Made by a program: the position numbers and the translations under genes. The notes below the pieces were generated by a model. That model was given only the letters and a program-made list of their open reading frames with translations. It was not told the origin of the DNA and did not search any database. Shown piece by piece: positions 41,464-50,775 of a DNA stretch of 64,000 nt; the first letter of the stretch is position 1; each line of letters starts with the position of its first letter. Source of the stretch: Micromonospora alfalfae (GTDB taxonomy: Bacteria > Actinomycetota > Actinomycetes > Mycobacteriales > Micromonosporaceae); contig NZ_JAKKFH010000027.1 in the NCBI RefSeq assembly GCF_022230925.1, positions 1 to 64,000 on the forward strand. Reading direction: 5' to 3'.

Positions 41464-42946
41464 CGGCCAGGGTGGCCTCGACGCCGTGCCGCTCCAACGC
41501 GGTCAGCCAGGCGATCACGTCGGCGCGGACCTCGTCGTCCTCGGCCACCTCCAGCGGGATGACGTCGCGCAGCGCGAAGACCGCGTCGACAGCGCCCGCC
41601 GGGCTCTGCGCCCCGGCGTCCAGCGCGGCCCGGATCGGCCCGGCCAGTGGGTCCTGCAGCGGCAACGGCCGACCGTCGTCGGCGTACCCCAGCGCGAAGC
41701 GCAACCAGGACGCCACGACCAGCGCGCCCCAGCGCGCGGAACGCCCGGCCGCGCGCAGGTCGGCGATGGTGTGCAGGACGCGCTGCGGCAGCTTCTGGGA
41801 GCCGTCGATCGCCACCTGGAGGGTGCGGTGGTGGATCGCCGGGTTACCGAACCGGGCGAGGGCCTGCTCGCCGTAGTCGATGACCCGCACCCCGTCCGGC
41901 GGGGTGAAGCTGGCCGCCACGTCCTCGGCGACCAGCCGGCGCAACACGTCACGCAGGTGCGGGATCTCCAGCGCGTCGGCGATCGTCTCCCGACCGGCCA
42001 ACGCTCCGAGGTACGCGATGGCGGAGTGCACCCCGTTGAGGGCCCGCAGCTTCAACCGCTCCCACGGACCGGCGTCCTCGGTGAGCACCGCCCCGGCGAA
42101 CTCCCAGCCGGGCCGGCCGCCGGGGAAATCGTCCTCGATCACCCACTGCGCGTACGGCTCGGCAGCCACCGCGGCCAGGTCGGTCACTCCCAGCGCACGC
42201 CGGGCCGCCTCGATCGTCTCCGGGGTGCTGGCCGGCACGATCCGGTCCACCATGGTGCCCGGGCAGGTGACGTTGCCGGCCACCCACTCGACGAGCCAGG
42301 CGGGCACCCCGGCGGCTCGGCCGACCGCCTGGTCGAGCATGCCGCGCAGTCGCCGACCGTTGGCCGGCAGGTTGTCGCAGCTCACCAGCGCCACCGGCCC
42401 GGCGTCCGCGGCGGCCCGGGCGGCCAGCCCGCGCAGCAGCAGCCCCGGCACCGTGGTCGGCGCTCCGCCGCCGGCCAGGTCCGCGGCGAGCGCCGAGTCC
42501 GGGGACAGTCGGCCGGTCACCGGGTCGAGTTGGTACGCCTTCTCGGTGACGGTCAGTGTCACCACGCGGACCGCCGGGTCGGCGAGCAACGCCACCACGG
42601 CGTCCGGGTCGCTGGGCGCGTGCCGGACGCCGCTCAGGGCGCCCACCACCCGGGTGGAGCTGCCGGCCGCGGAGAGGGCGCTGACGCTGAACAGGTTGTC
42701 CTGCGCGGCGATCGCCTCGACCACTGCGGTGCTGCGCGGCGCGACGGCCACGATGCCCCAGTCGCCCCCGGCCGCGCCGACCGCAGCCTCGGTGAACACG
42801 GCCTGGTGGGCCCGGTGGAACGCGCCCAACCCCAGGTGTACGACGCCGGTCGGCACGGTGCCCGGCCGGATCAGCGGGCGGGCCTCGGCGGGCAGGCGGC
42901 GCAGCATGCCCAGGCCGAGCCGGGAGGCCCCGACGGTCACCGCCAT
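41453..42946 (-). CDS. Mannitol dehydrogenase family reductase (fructuronate reductase-like)
   Basis: A 497-residue polyol-specific long-chain dehydrogenase. VHLGLGAFHRAHQAVF is the family's NAD-binding start, and the catalytic region LKLRALNGVHSAIAYLG contains the conserved lysine and asparagine-histidine. The position next to uxaC suggests a fructuronate/tagaturonate reductase (UxuB type) reducing the keto acid to mannonate or altronate. ATG 42946 overlaps the dehydratase gene by ten bases. Confidence 0.9.
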   Translation of the reverse strand: MAVTVGASRLGLGMLRRLPAEARPLIRPGTVPTGVVHLGLGAFHRAHQAVFTEAAVGAAGGDWGIVAVAPRSTAVVEAIAAQDNLFSVSALSAAGSSTRVVGALSGVRHAPSDPDAVVALLADPAVRVVTLTVTEKAYQLDPVTGRLSPDSALAADLAGGGAPTTVPGLLLRGLAARAAADAGPVALVSCDNLPANGRRLRGMLDQAVGRAAGVPAWLVEWVAGNVTCPGTMVDRIVPASTPETIEAARRALGVTDLAAVAAEPYAQWVIEDDFPGGRPGWEFAGAVLTEDAGPWERLKLRALNGVHSAIAYLGALAGRETIADALEIPHLRDVLRRLVAEDVAASFTPPDGVRVIDYGEQALARFGNPAIHHRTLQVAIDGSQKLPQRVLHTIADLRAAGRSARWGALVVASWLRFALGYADDGRPLPLQDPLAGPIRAALDAGAQSPAGAVDAVFALRDVIPLEVAEDDEVRADVIAWLTALERHGVEATLAGAR

Positions 42947-44241
42947 GCCGGACCGTCCGGGAAGCGGAACTCGGCGATCGACGCGGGCTTCATGGTGGCG
43001 CTGTAACCGGGCCGCTCGGGCAGCAGATAACGGCCACCGCGGGTCCGCACCGGATCGACGAAGTGTTCGTGCAGATGGTCGACGTACTCGATCATCCGGC
43101 CGTCCAGGCCGGTGCCCACCCGCAGGTAATCGAAGATCGCCAGGTGCTGGACGTACTCGCAGAGGCCCACGCCACCGGCGTGCGGGCACACCGGCACGCC
43201 GAACTTCGCCGCCAGCAGCAGCTCGGCCAGCACCTCGTTGACGCCGCCGACCCGGCAGGCGTCGACCTGCATCACCCCGATCGCCTCGGCCTGGAGCAAC
43301 TGTTTGAAGATCACCCGGTTGGCGGCCACCTCCCCGGTGGCCACCCGGCAGCGGCCGGCGGTCAACTCGGTCACCGCGCGGGCGATCCGGGCGTGCCCGA
43401 GGATGTCGTCGGCGTGGGTGGGCTCCTCGATCCAGTACGGGTCCACCTCGGCCAGCGCCGCCATCGCGGTGATCGCCTCGTCGACGTCCCAGACCTGGTT
43501 GGCGTCCATCATCAACAGCGCGCCCGGGCCGATCTCCTCCCGGATGATCCGGGCCCGCCGCAGATCGTCGGCGAGCGGACCGCCGACCTTCATCTTCATC
43601 GCCCGCCAGCCGTCGGCGTACGCCTGCCGGGTCAGCGCCCGCACCTTGTCGTCCGGGTAGCCGAGCCACCCGACCGAGGTGGTGTACGACGGGAAACCGT
43701 CACGTTCGAGGGCCGTCAACCGGTCGGTCAGCCCGTCACGTCCCTTGTCGAGGATGGCGGCTGCCTCGTCCGGCGTGAGCGCGTCGGTGATGTGCTTGAA
43801 GTCGATGCTGGCCACGAGGTCGTCGGTGGGCAGCTCGGCGAGGAAGCGCCACATCGGCTTGCCGGCCAGTGTTGCCCGCAGGTCCCATACCGCGTTGACC
43901 AGCGCGCCGGTCGCCATGTGGATGACGCCCTTCTCCGGGCCCAGCCAGCGCAGCTGCACGTCGGCGCTGAGCGAGCGCCAGAACGCCACCGGCTCGGCCG
44001 TGATCTCCTCGATGGTGCGCCCCTGGACGTGGTGGGCAAGGGCACGCACCGCCGCGCAGGTGATCTCGTTGCCCCGGCCGTTGGTGAAGGTGAACCCGGC
44101 GCCGGTCGGGCCGGCGTCGGTGCCCAGCTCCACGTACGTCGCCGAGTAGTCACCCCGGTTGATCGCGTCGGAGCCGTCGCCCCGGGCGGCGGTGGGGAAC
44201 CGCACGTCGTGCACCTCGACGGAGGTGATGGTGACTGTCAT
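42937..44241 (-). CDS. Enolase-superfamily sugar-acid dehydratase (L-fuconate dehydratase-like)
   Basis: A 434-residue mandelate racemase/muconate lactonizing family enzyme. The N-terminal HDVRFPTAARGDGSDAINRG resembles the L-fuconate dehydratase signature. Catalytic elements: MKMKVG (KxK base), LLMMDANQVWD and WIEEPT (metal ligands), and CPHAGG (second base His). It sits where the mannonate/altronate dehydratase of a uronate pathway would be expected, so it may serve that role. ATGA overlap with uxaC. Confidence 0.88.
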   Translation of the reverse strand: MTVTITSVEVHDVRFPTAARGDGSDAINRGDYSATYVELGTDAGPTGAGFTFTNGRGNEITCAAVRALAHHVQGRTIEEITAEPVAFWRSLSADVQLRWLGPEKGVIHMATGALVNAVWDLRATLAGKPMWRFLAELPTDDLVASIDFKHITDALTPDEAAAILDKGRDGLTDRLTALERDGFPSYTTSVGWLGYPDDKVRALTRQAYADGWRAMKMKVGGPLADDLRRARIIREEIGPGALLMMDANQVWDVDEAITAMAALAEVDPYWIEEPTHADDILGHARIARAVTELTAGRCRVATGEVAANRVIFKQLLQAEAIGVMQVDACRVGGVNEVLAELLLAAKFGVPVCPHAGGVGLCEYVQHLAIFDYLRVGTGLDGRMIEYVDHLHEHFVDPVRTRGGRYLLPERPGYSATMKPASIAEFRFPDGPAWR

Positions 44242-45671
44242 TGCTGGTGTCCTCCGAAGTTGAAGACCCGCTTGGGCAGCCGGTACGCCAGGTCGACGAT
44301 GGTCTCGGCGGCCTCGTCCATCGGCAGCCGGTGCTCGGCGACGAGCCGGGCCAGGAAGCCGGCGTCCACCCGGCGGGCCACGTCGTGGCGTACCGGGATG
44401 GAACAGAACGCCCGGGTGTCGTCGACGAACCCGGTGGTGTTGTAGAAGCCGGCGCTCTCGGTCACCGTCTCCCGGAACCGGCGCAGCACCTCCGGGGAGT
44501 CCAGGAACCACCAGGGCGCGCCGAGCAGCAGCGCGGCGTACCCGCCCGCGAGGGGCGCCAACTCGCGGGTGAAGGTGTCCTCGTCGAGGGTGTAGAGCAC
44601 CAGTCGCAGCCGGGGGTCGTTGCCGTAGCGCTCCAGCAGCGGGGCGAGCGCGTGCACGTACTCGGTGGCCTGTGGGATGTCGCCGCCGACGTCGCGGCCG
44701 TGCCGGGCGTGCAACCACCGGTTGTGGTTGCGCACCGCGCCGGGGTGCAGTTGCATGACCAGGCCGTCGTCGAGCGACATCCTGGCGAACTCCACCAGCA
44801 TGTGCGCCCGGAACGCCTCCGCGTCGGCGGCGTCGGCCTCGCCGCGCCGGCCCCGGTCGTAGAGCCGCTCGGCCTCGGCCGGGGTCAGGTCCAGGGTGCG
44901 CGCGGTGGGGTGACCGTGGTCGGAGGAGGTGGCCCCGGCGGCGATGAACGCGGCGCGTCGGGCCCGCAGCGCGGCCAGGTAGCCGGCGTACGTGCCGGTG
45001 TCCTCGCCGGCCCGATCGCCGAGACGGTCCACGTTTGTCGACCAGCCCTCGAACTCCATGTCCACCACGTCGTCCGGGCGGAACGTGGTGACCACCCGGC
45101 CGCCCGGCCCACCCCACCCGTCGGCGGCGAGCTTGGCGTGCTGCGCGAGGTCGTCCAGCGGTGACTCGGTGGTCGCGAGGACCTCGATGTTGAACCGCTC
45201 GAACAGCGCCCGGGGCCGGAAGTCCGGCTCGGCGAGCCGGGCCGCGATCTCGTCGTAGAGGGCGTCGGCGGTGCTGGGACGCAGTGGGGTGTGCACCCCG
45301 AACACGGTGCGGAAGGTCTGTTCCAGCCAGAGTCGCGACGGGGTGCCCCGGAACAGGTGCCAGTGCGCGGCGAAGCGTCGCCAGATCACCCGGCCGTCGG
45401 TCTCCACCGGGCTGCCGTCGCGGGTGGGCACCCCCAGATCCGCCGGGGGCACGCCCTGACTGAGCAGCATCCGGGTCAGGTAGTGGTCGGGCACGATGAG
45501 CAACTGCGCCGGGTCCGGGAAGGGGCGGTCCTCGGCGAGCAGGGCCGGGTCGACGTGCCCGTGCGGCGAGATGATGGGTTGCTCCGCCGCCAGGGCGTAC
45601 AGCTCCCGGGCCAGCGCGCGCTGGCCCGGCTCGGGCGGCAGGAGCAGGTCGGTGTGGTCGAACGTGGGCAC
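44238..45671 (-). CDS. uxaC: Glucuronate/galacturonate isomerase
   Basis: A 477-residue uronate isomerase of the amidohydrolase superfamily, full length. IISPHGHVDPALLA holds the first metal histidines; QLHPGAVRNHN is another conserved family segment. It converts D-glucuronate to D-fructuronate and D-galacturonate to D-tagaturonate in the cytoplasm. It is central to this block and implies pectin- or glucuronate-derived substrates. Confidence 0.95.
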   Translation of the reverse strand: MPTFDHTDLLLPPEPGQRALARELYALAAEQPIISPHGHVDPALLAEDRPFPDPAQLLIVPDHYLTRMLLSQGVPPADLGVPTRDGSPVETDGRVIWRRFAAHWHLFRGTPSRLWLEQTFRTVFGVHTPLRPSTADALYDEIAARLAEPDFRPRALFERFNIEVLATTESPLDDLAQHAKLAADGWGGPGGRVVTTFRPDDVVDMEFEGWSTNVDRLGDRAGEDTGTYAGYLAALRARRAAFIAAGATSSDHGHPTARTLDLTPAEAERLYDRGRRGEADAADAEAFRAHMLVEFARMSLDDGLVMQLHPGAVRNHNRWLHARHGRDVGGDIPQATEYVHALAPLLERYGNDPRLRLVLYTLDEDTFTRELAPLAGGYAALLLGAPWWFLDSPEVLRRFRETVTESAGFYNTTGFVDDTRAFCSIPVRHDVARRVDAGFLARLVAEHRLPMDEAAETIVDLAYRLPKRVFNFGGHQQ

Positions 45672-45696
45672 GGAGTGGGGCTCCTCGTCTCCTGTG

Positions 45697-47025
45697 TCAG
45701 CGGGGGGTGAGCAGGTCGGCGACGCGGACGGGTTGGCCGGTCTCGAAGGACCGGTTGGCGGCCAGACCGGTGAGCAGGGCCAACGCGCCGTCGTCGGCGG
45801 TCGCGGCGCGGCCCAACGGGTCGGGTTGACCGCCGAGGAGAACCCCTGTCATCCGGGCGTCCGCGCCGCCGTGCCCGTGCCGACTGCGACCCTCCACCGG
45901 GATCTGCCGGGGCGGGGCCCAGAACGGGCGCAGGGTAAGCGTCGCACCACCGCCCTCGGCCGGCGCCTCGACGCCGTGCAGGGCGGCGCCCTTGACCGCG
46001 CCGGAGGTGCCCCTGTCGACGTAGTCGTTCTCGGCCACGTCCAGCTCCAGTCGGCCCCGGCTGCCGTTGACCATCACCCGGTAGCCCTCCCAGGGCGCGT
46101 ACGCGGTGAGGTGGTAGGTCATGGTGGCGCCGGTGGAGTAGCGGGCCAGCACCGCCATGTCGTCCTCGATGCTCACCCCGGGCGCGAAGACGTTGCGGTC
46201 GCGTTGGTAGCCGTCCTCGGCCTCGGCGTCGAGGTACAGCTCGCGCAGCCGGGGGTGCGCGTCCAGCCGCAGCGCGAACGGGTCGTCGACGGCGGCGGGG
46301 GAGCCGTGCGCCCGGTCGTAGTCGCGGGCGTAGCCGTGCCGGCGACCGTCAGCGCCGTAGAAGAAGAGTCGGCCGGCCGCGTACACCTCGACGGGTGTGG
46401 CGGCCAGCCACCAGTTGACCAGGTCGAAGTGGTGGCTGGCCTTGTGCACCATCAACCCGCCGGAGGTGGCCTTGTCGCGGTGCCAGCGGCGGAAGTAGTC
46501 GGCGCCGTGGCGGACGTCGAGCAGCCACTCGAAGTGCACCGAGCCGATCTCGCCGACCGCGCCCTCGGCGAGCAGCCGGCGAACCTGTTCGTGCAGCGGG
46601 TTGTAGCGGTAGTTGAAGGCGACAGTCACCCGGCCGCCGGTCTCGGTCACCGCGTTCAGGATGCGCCGGCAGCGGGCCACGTCCACTGTCATCGGTTTCT
46701 CGGTGACGACGTCCCGGCCGGCACGCAGCGCTGCCACCACGTACTCGTCGTGGGTGACGTCCACGCTGGTGACCAGGACGACGTCGACGCGCTCGGAGTC
46801 CAACATGACCGCGAAGTCACCGGCCGGGTACGTGGGCACCGGGCGGTGACCCAGCTCGCCCAGCCAGCGGTTGTGCGCGTCCATGCGGGCCTGGTTGACG
46901 TCGGTGAAGGCGACCAGCTCGGTGGTGTCGGCGTGGTCGAGCACCAGCGCCCGGACGAACATCTCGGCCCGCGCGCCGGTGCCCACGACGGCGTACCGGG
47001 CCCGTCCGGCGGCTCTCGGTGACAT
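45697..47025 (-). CDS. Gfo/Idh/MocA family oxidoreductase
   Basis: A 442-residue dehydrogenase: RYAVVGTGARAEMF (nucleotide fold) and DVVTEKPMTVD (EKP motif). This is the first gene of the minus-strand uronate operon; a LacI-type operator (47046-47059) lies about 20 bases upstream of its ATG and would block initiation. The size and KASHHFDLVNWW motif resemble members acting on glycosides or uronic acids. It is not closely similar to the other Gfo/Idh/MocA protein in this block. Confidence 0.9.
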   Translation of the reverse strand: MSPRAAGRARYAVVGTGARAEMFVRALVLDHADTTELVAFTDVNQARMDAHNRWLGELGHRPVPTYPAGDFAVMLDSERVDVVLVTSVDVTHDEYVVAALRAGRDVVTEKPMTVDVARCRRILNAVTETGGRVTVAFNYRYNPLHEQVRRLLAEGAVGEIGSVHFEWLLDVRHGADYFRRWHRDKATSGGLMVHKASHHFDLVNWWLAATPVEVYAAGRLFFYGADGRRHGYARDYDRAHGSPAAVDDPFALRLDAHPRLRELYLDAEAEDGYQRDRNVFAPGVSIEDDMAVLARYSTGATMTYHLTAYAPWEGYRVMVNGSRGRLELDVAENDYVDRGTSGAVKGAALHGVEAPAEGGGATLTLRPFWAPPRQIPVEGRSRHGHGGADARMTGVLLGGQPDPLGRAATADDGALALLTGLAANRSFETGQPVRVADLLTPR

Positions 47026-47045
47026 GCGGTCGCCTCCCGTGATGC

Positions 47046-47059
47046 TGCAAAGGTTTGCA
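47046..47059. promoter_or_regulatory. LacI-type operator in front of the uronate operon
   Basis: TGCAAAGGTTTGCA is a near-perfect dyad, mismatched only in the centre pair, typical of LacI-family operators. It lies 20 bases upstream of the oxidoreductase start. A second copy (47198-47209) sits on the LacI side. Confidence 0.75.
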
Positions 47060-47197
47060 ATGAAGTAATCACGATCGATCCGTTCGCGTCAACGACGACA
47101 GCGGGATCGGCGTCATTTGTCAGCGTTTGAGGGGCAGCAAGTCACTAGGGGGAGTGTGGGTGCAACGAAGCCGTAACCATTGACCGTTGACACTGGC

Positions 47198-47209
47198 GCA
47201 ACCGTTTGC
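47198..47209. promoter_or_regulatory. LacI-type operator in front of the regulator/transporter operon
   Basis: GCAACCGTTTGC matches the core of the operator at 47046-47059 with one asymmetric base. It is about 53 bases before the LacI start, so autoregulation and coordinated control of both arms are likely. The rest of 47026-47261 shows no other clear signal. Confidence 0.7.
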
Positions 47210-47261
47210 ATTAATGGGCCACACCTGCGTGACCGCCACCACATCGGACGAAGGGGTCGCC

Positions 47262-48392
47262 GTGCCAGTCACCATCCGGGACGTCGCCCGGGCGTCCGGT
47301 GTGCACATCTCCACCGTGTCCCGCACCTTCTCCGCTCCACACCTGGTCAACCCGGAGACCCGGGTCCGGGTGCTGGCCTGCGCGGAGGATCTGGGCTATC
47401 GGCCCAACCGCGCCGCCCGGGCCCTGATCACCGGGCGGACACACAACATCGGGCTGATCATCGCGGACATCGCGAACCCGTTCTTTCCGCCGCTGATCAA
47501 GGCGGCGGAGAGTCAGGCCCGGCACCGCGACTACCACGTCTTCGTGGCCGACACCAACGAGGACCCGACCGCCGAGGAAGAACTGGTCCACGCCCTCGCG
47601 AAGCAGGTGGACGGGGTGCTGCTGTGCAGCCCTCGGATGAGCAACAGCCTGATCGAGCAACTCAGCCGCGAGGTGCCGCTGGTCGTGGTGAACCGCCAGG
47701 TGACCGGCCTGCCCTGCGTACTGATGGACGTCGGGCAGGGCGCCCGTTCAGCGATCGAGCACCTGGTCGGCCTGGGACACCGCAGCATCGCGCTGCTCGG
47801 TGGCCCGCGCAGCTCGTGGACCAACCGGGAGATGCGCCGTGCCGCCGCCGCGGCCGCCCGAGCCGGCGGCGCGGAGCTGACCATGCTCGGCCCCAACGCG
47901 CCCACCGAGGTCGGCGGCTCCGCCGTCGCCGAGCAGGTGCGACGCAGTGGTGTGTCGGCAGTGCTCGCCTACAACGACCTGATGGCGATCGGCCTGATCG
48001 AAGGGCTGGACGCGCTCGGGGTCCGGGTGCCGCAGGAGGTGAGCGTCGTCGGGGTCGACGACATCACCCTGAGCCGGCTGACCCGCCCCAAACTGACGAC
48101 GGTGGCCACACCCACCGGGGCCGCCGGCCGGACGGCCGTCGACATGCTGCTGCAACAGGACATCGAGTCACCGCGCGCCGCGCGGGGGTCCGGTGCCGGC
48201 ACGGCGCTCGGCGTCCGTCGTACCACAGCACAGGTAATGCTCCAGACCGACCTGGTCATCCGCGACTCGACCGGCCCGGGCCCGTACGCCCGACCGGCAC
48301 GTCCCCTGGCCGCACCACGTGGCCCGGGCCCGCATTGCCCTGCGGACCCGGGCATCCCGACTGCGGCCACCGGTGACGCCGTCGCCTCCTAA
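47262..48392 (+). CDS. LacI-family transcriptional regulator
   Basis: A 376-residue regulator. The HTH VTIRDVARASGVHISTVSRTF is directly at the N terminus when started at GTG 47262 (GAAGGGG upstream); an ATG 75 bases earlier lies before the operator-proximal leader and is unlikely. The periplasmic-binding-like effector domain follows, with LVVVNRQVTG and VVGVDDITLSRL. It is divergent from the uronate operon and co-directional with the transporter, and probably responds to a uronide or keto-uronate. Confidence 0.92.
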   Translation: MPVTIRDVARASGVHISTVSRTFSAPHLVNPETRVRVLACAEDLGYRPNRAARALITGRTHNIGLIIADIANPFFPPLIKAAESQARHRDYHVFVADTNEDPTAEEELVHALAKQVDGVLLCSPRMSNSLIEQLSREVPLVVVNRQVTGLPCVLMDVGQGARSAIEHLVGLGHRSIALLGGPRSSWTNREMRRAAAAAARAGGAELTMLGPNAPTEVGGSAVAEQVRRSGVSAVLAYNDLMAIGLIEGLDALGVRVPQEVSVVGVDDITLSRLTRPKLTTVATPTGAAGRTAVDMLLQQDIESPRAARGSGAGTALGVRRTTAQVMLQTDLVIRDSTGPGPYARPARPLAAPRGPGPHCPADPGIPTAATGDAVAS

Positions 48393-48411
48393 TGCCGAGG
48401 AGTGAGCGCAC

Positions 48412-49761
48412 ATGCACCCCGCAACGCCCCCCACCACTGACGCGCCCGTCGGGCGCGCCCACCGTACCCCGCTGCCTCGGCGGCGCCTGCTGCGTGGCCT
48501 GCTCGCCGTGACGGTCGCCGCACCGCTGATGTTCGGCGCCGCCGCCTGCGGAGACGACGGCGGCGGCGCCGCCGACCCGAACGCGCCGGTCAAGCTCTCC
48601 ATCTTCTGGTGGGGTGGCGACGCCCGGGCCAAGCTGACCGAGGACGCCCTCGCGCTCTACACCAAGAAGCACCCGAACGTGACATTCGAGAAGACCTGGC
48701 AGGCCAACCAGGGCTACTTCGACAAGCTGGCAACGCTCACCGCCGGCGGCAACCCGCCGGACCTGTTCCAGATCGACGACAACTACCTCGCCGAGTACGC
48801 GGCCCGCAACACCACGCTCGACCTGACCTCGTATCAGGAGTCCGGGAAGCTGGACACCTCCAAGTTCCCCAAGAGCCTCTGGCAGTACGGCGTCGTCGAC
48901 GGCAAGCTCGCCGGCCTGGCCGCCGGGGAGAACACCCAGGGTCTGGTCTACAACAAGACGCTGCTGACCAAGCACAACCTGCCCGAGCCGACCACCGGGA
49001 TGACCTGGGAGCAGCACATCGCCTGGGCCGAGCAGGTCACCGCCAAGACCAAGGTGCCCGGCACCCAGGACCCGAGCGCCGACTACAAGGCGCTCTGGGT
49101 CTGGCTGCGCCAACAGGGCAAGGACCTCTACAAGGGCAAGGAGCTGGGCTTCACCGCCGAGGACGTGACCACGTGGTTCGACCTGTGGAAGGGCGCCCGG
49201 GACCGCAAGGCCACCCCGAGCGCCGACGTCATCCACGAGGGCAACTCCAGCGACGTCACCAAGCAACTGGTGGTCACCGGTAAGTCGGCGACCTCCTGGG
49301 TCTGGGCCAACCAGATGCCCGACCTGAAGAAGAACACCAAGGACGAGCTGGGCGTGATCGCCTACCCCGGTGACCCGAGCGCGCAGTGGGCCCGCGCCTC
49401 GATGTACTGGTCGGTGTTCAAGGGCAGCAAGAACAAGGACATCGCCGTCGACGTGATCAACTTCCTCAACAACGACATGGAAGCGGTCAAGCTGCTCGGC
49501 ACCGACCGTGGCCTGCCGTCCAACCTGGATCTGCGCCGGGTGGTCAGCGACGACACCACCGACCCGGCCATGAAGCAGTCCATCGCCGTCGAGGCGGAGC
49601 TGACCCAGAAGTTCGGCGAGTCGCCGCAGGTGCCGATCAAGGGCCACAGCAAGGTGAAGTCCGAGCTGATCAAGGCGGCCGAGAACGCGCAGTACGGCCG
49701 GGCCACCCCCGCCGAGGCCGCCGCCCAGTTCGTCGAGGCGTGCAAGTCCGCCATCGCCTGA
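48412..49761 (+). CDS. Extracellular sugar-binding lipoprotein
   Basis: A 449-residue family 1 solute-binding protein. The N terminus is RRRLLRGLLAVTVAAPLMFG followed by AAAC, giving a lipobox cysteine at about residue 42 (possibly with a twin-arginine character). The mature part starts VKLSIFWWGGDAR. It begins 19 bases after the LacI stop. With the following two permeases it forms an importer for a uronide or other pectin-derived oligosaccharide; no ATPase is encoded, as in the other transporter of this window. Confidence 0.92.
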   Translation: MHPATPPTTDAPVGRAHRTPLPRRRLLRGLLAVTVAAPLMFGAAACGDDGGGAADPNAPVKLSIFWWGGDARAKLTEDALALYTKKHPNVTFEKTWQANQGYFDKLATLTAGGNPPDLFQIDDNYLAEYAARNTTLDLTSYQESGKLDTSKFPKSLWQYGVVDGKLAGLAAGENTQGLVYNKTLLTKHNLPEPTTGMTWEQHIAWAEQVTAKTKVPGTQDPSADYKALWVWLRQQGKDLYKGKELGFTAEDVTTWFDLWKGARDRKATPSADVIHEGNSSDVTKQLVVTGKSATSWVWANQMPDLKKNTKDELGVIAYPGDPSAQWARASMYWSVFKGSKNKDIAVDVINFLNNDMEAVKLLGTDRGLPSNLDLRRVVSDDTTDPAMKQSIAVEAELTQKFGESPQVPIKGHSKVKSELIKAAENAQYGRATPAEAAAQFVEACKSAIA

Positions 49762-49791
49762 CCGCCCGCGAGGCGAGGAGAGGAGCTGTTC

Positions 49792-50775
49792 GTGGCGTTG
49801 ACCACGGCACCCGACCCGACCCGACGCGGCCCCGGATCCGACCGGGCCCACGCTGAGAGGCGTGGGCCCGGACGCTTCCGGCACAGCGAAGGTCTGGCGG
49901 GGTACGTCTTCCTGTCGCCGTGGCTCATCGGCCTGATGGGTGTCACGGCAATTCCCATGCTGCTGTCGCTCTACCTGAGCTTCACCAACTACGACATCCT
50001 CACCCCCTTCTCCGAGGTGGAGTGGGTGGGGCTGGCCAACTACGAACGGATGTTCACCGCCGACCCGTCGTACTGGCACGCGGTGCGGGTCACAGTGACC
50101 TTCGCGCTGATCGCCGTACCGCTGAAGCTGGCCGCGGCGCTCGGCGTGGCGCTGCTGCTCAACCGCGCCTGGCGCGGCGTCGGGCTGTTCCGCGGGCTGT
50201 TCTACCTGCCGTCCCTGCTCGGTGGCAGCGTCGCGCTGGCCATCGTCTGGGTCAACATGTTCAACCGCGACGGCGCGTTCAACTCGCTGCTGAGCCTCTT
50301 CGGCATCACCGGCAAACCGTGGGTGAACGACCCCGACTGGGCCCTCGAAACACTGATGGTGCTGGCCATCTGGCAGTTCGGCGCACCGATGGTGATCTTC
50401 CTGGCCGGGCTCAAGCAGGTGCCCACCGAGCTGTACGAGGCGGCGTCCGTCGACGGTGCCAACCGGTTCCGCCAGTTCCGCAACGTCACCCTGCCGATGC
50501 TCTCCCCGGTCATCTTCTTCAACCTGGTGCTGGAGACCATCAACGGCTTCCAGGGCTTCACCGCCGCGTTCGTGCTCAGCAACGGCACCGGCGGCCCTGT
50601 CGACTCCACCCTGATGTACACGCTGAACCTCTACATCACCGGCTTCACCGACCTCAACATGGGCTACGCCTCGGCGATGGCCTGGGTGTTCCTGCTCGCC
50701 ATCGCGGTCATCACCGCGATCTTCTTCAGCACCGGACGGTTCTGGGTGCACTACTCCGACGGGGAGGACCGGTGA
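49792..50775 (+). CDS. Sugar ABC transporter permease (MalF type)
   Basis: A 327-residue permease with six helices after a basic cytoplasmic N terminus; EAA loop YEAASVDGANRFRQFRNVTL. GTG 49792 follows AGGAGAGGAG. Its TGA overlaps the next start by one base (TGATG). Part of the LacI-controlled importer. Confidence 0.93.
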   Translation: MALTTAPDPTRRGPGSDRAHAERRGPGRFRHSEGLAGYVFLSPWLIGLMGVTAIPMLLSLYLSFTNYDILTPFSEVEWVGLANYERMFTADPSYWHAVRVTVTFALIAVPLKLAAALGVALLLNRAWRGVGLFRGLFYLPSLLGGSVALAIVWVNMFNRDGAFNSLLSLFGITGKPWVNDPDWALETLMVLAIWQFGAPMVIFLAGLKQVPTELYEAASVDGANRFRQFRNVTLPMLSPVIFFNLVLETINGFQGFTAAFVLSNGTGGPVDSTLMYTLNLYITGFTDLNMGYASAMAWVFLLAIAVITAIFFSTGRFWVHYSDGEDR

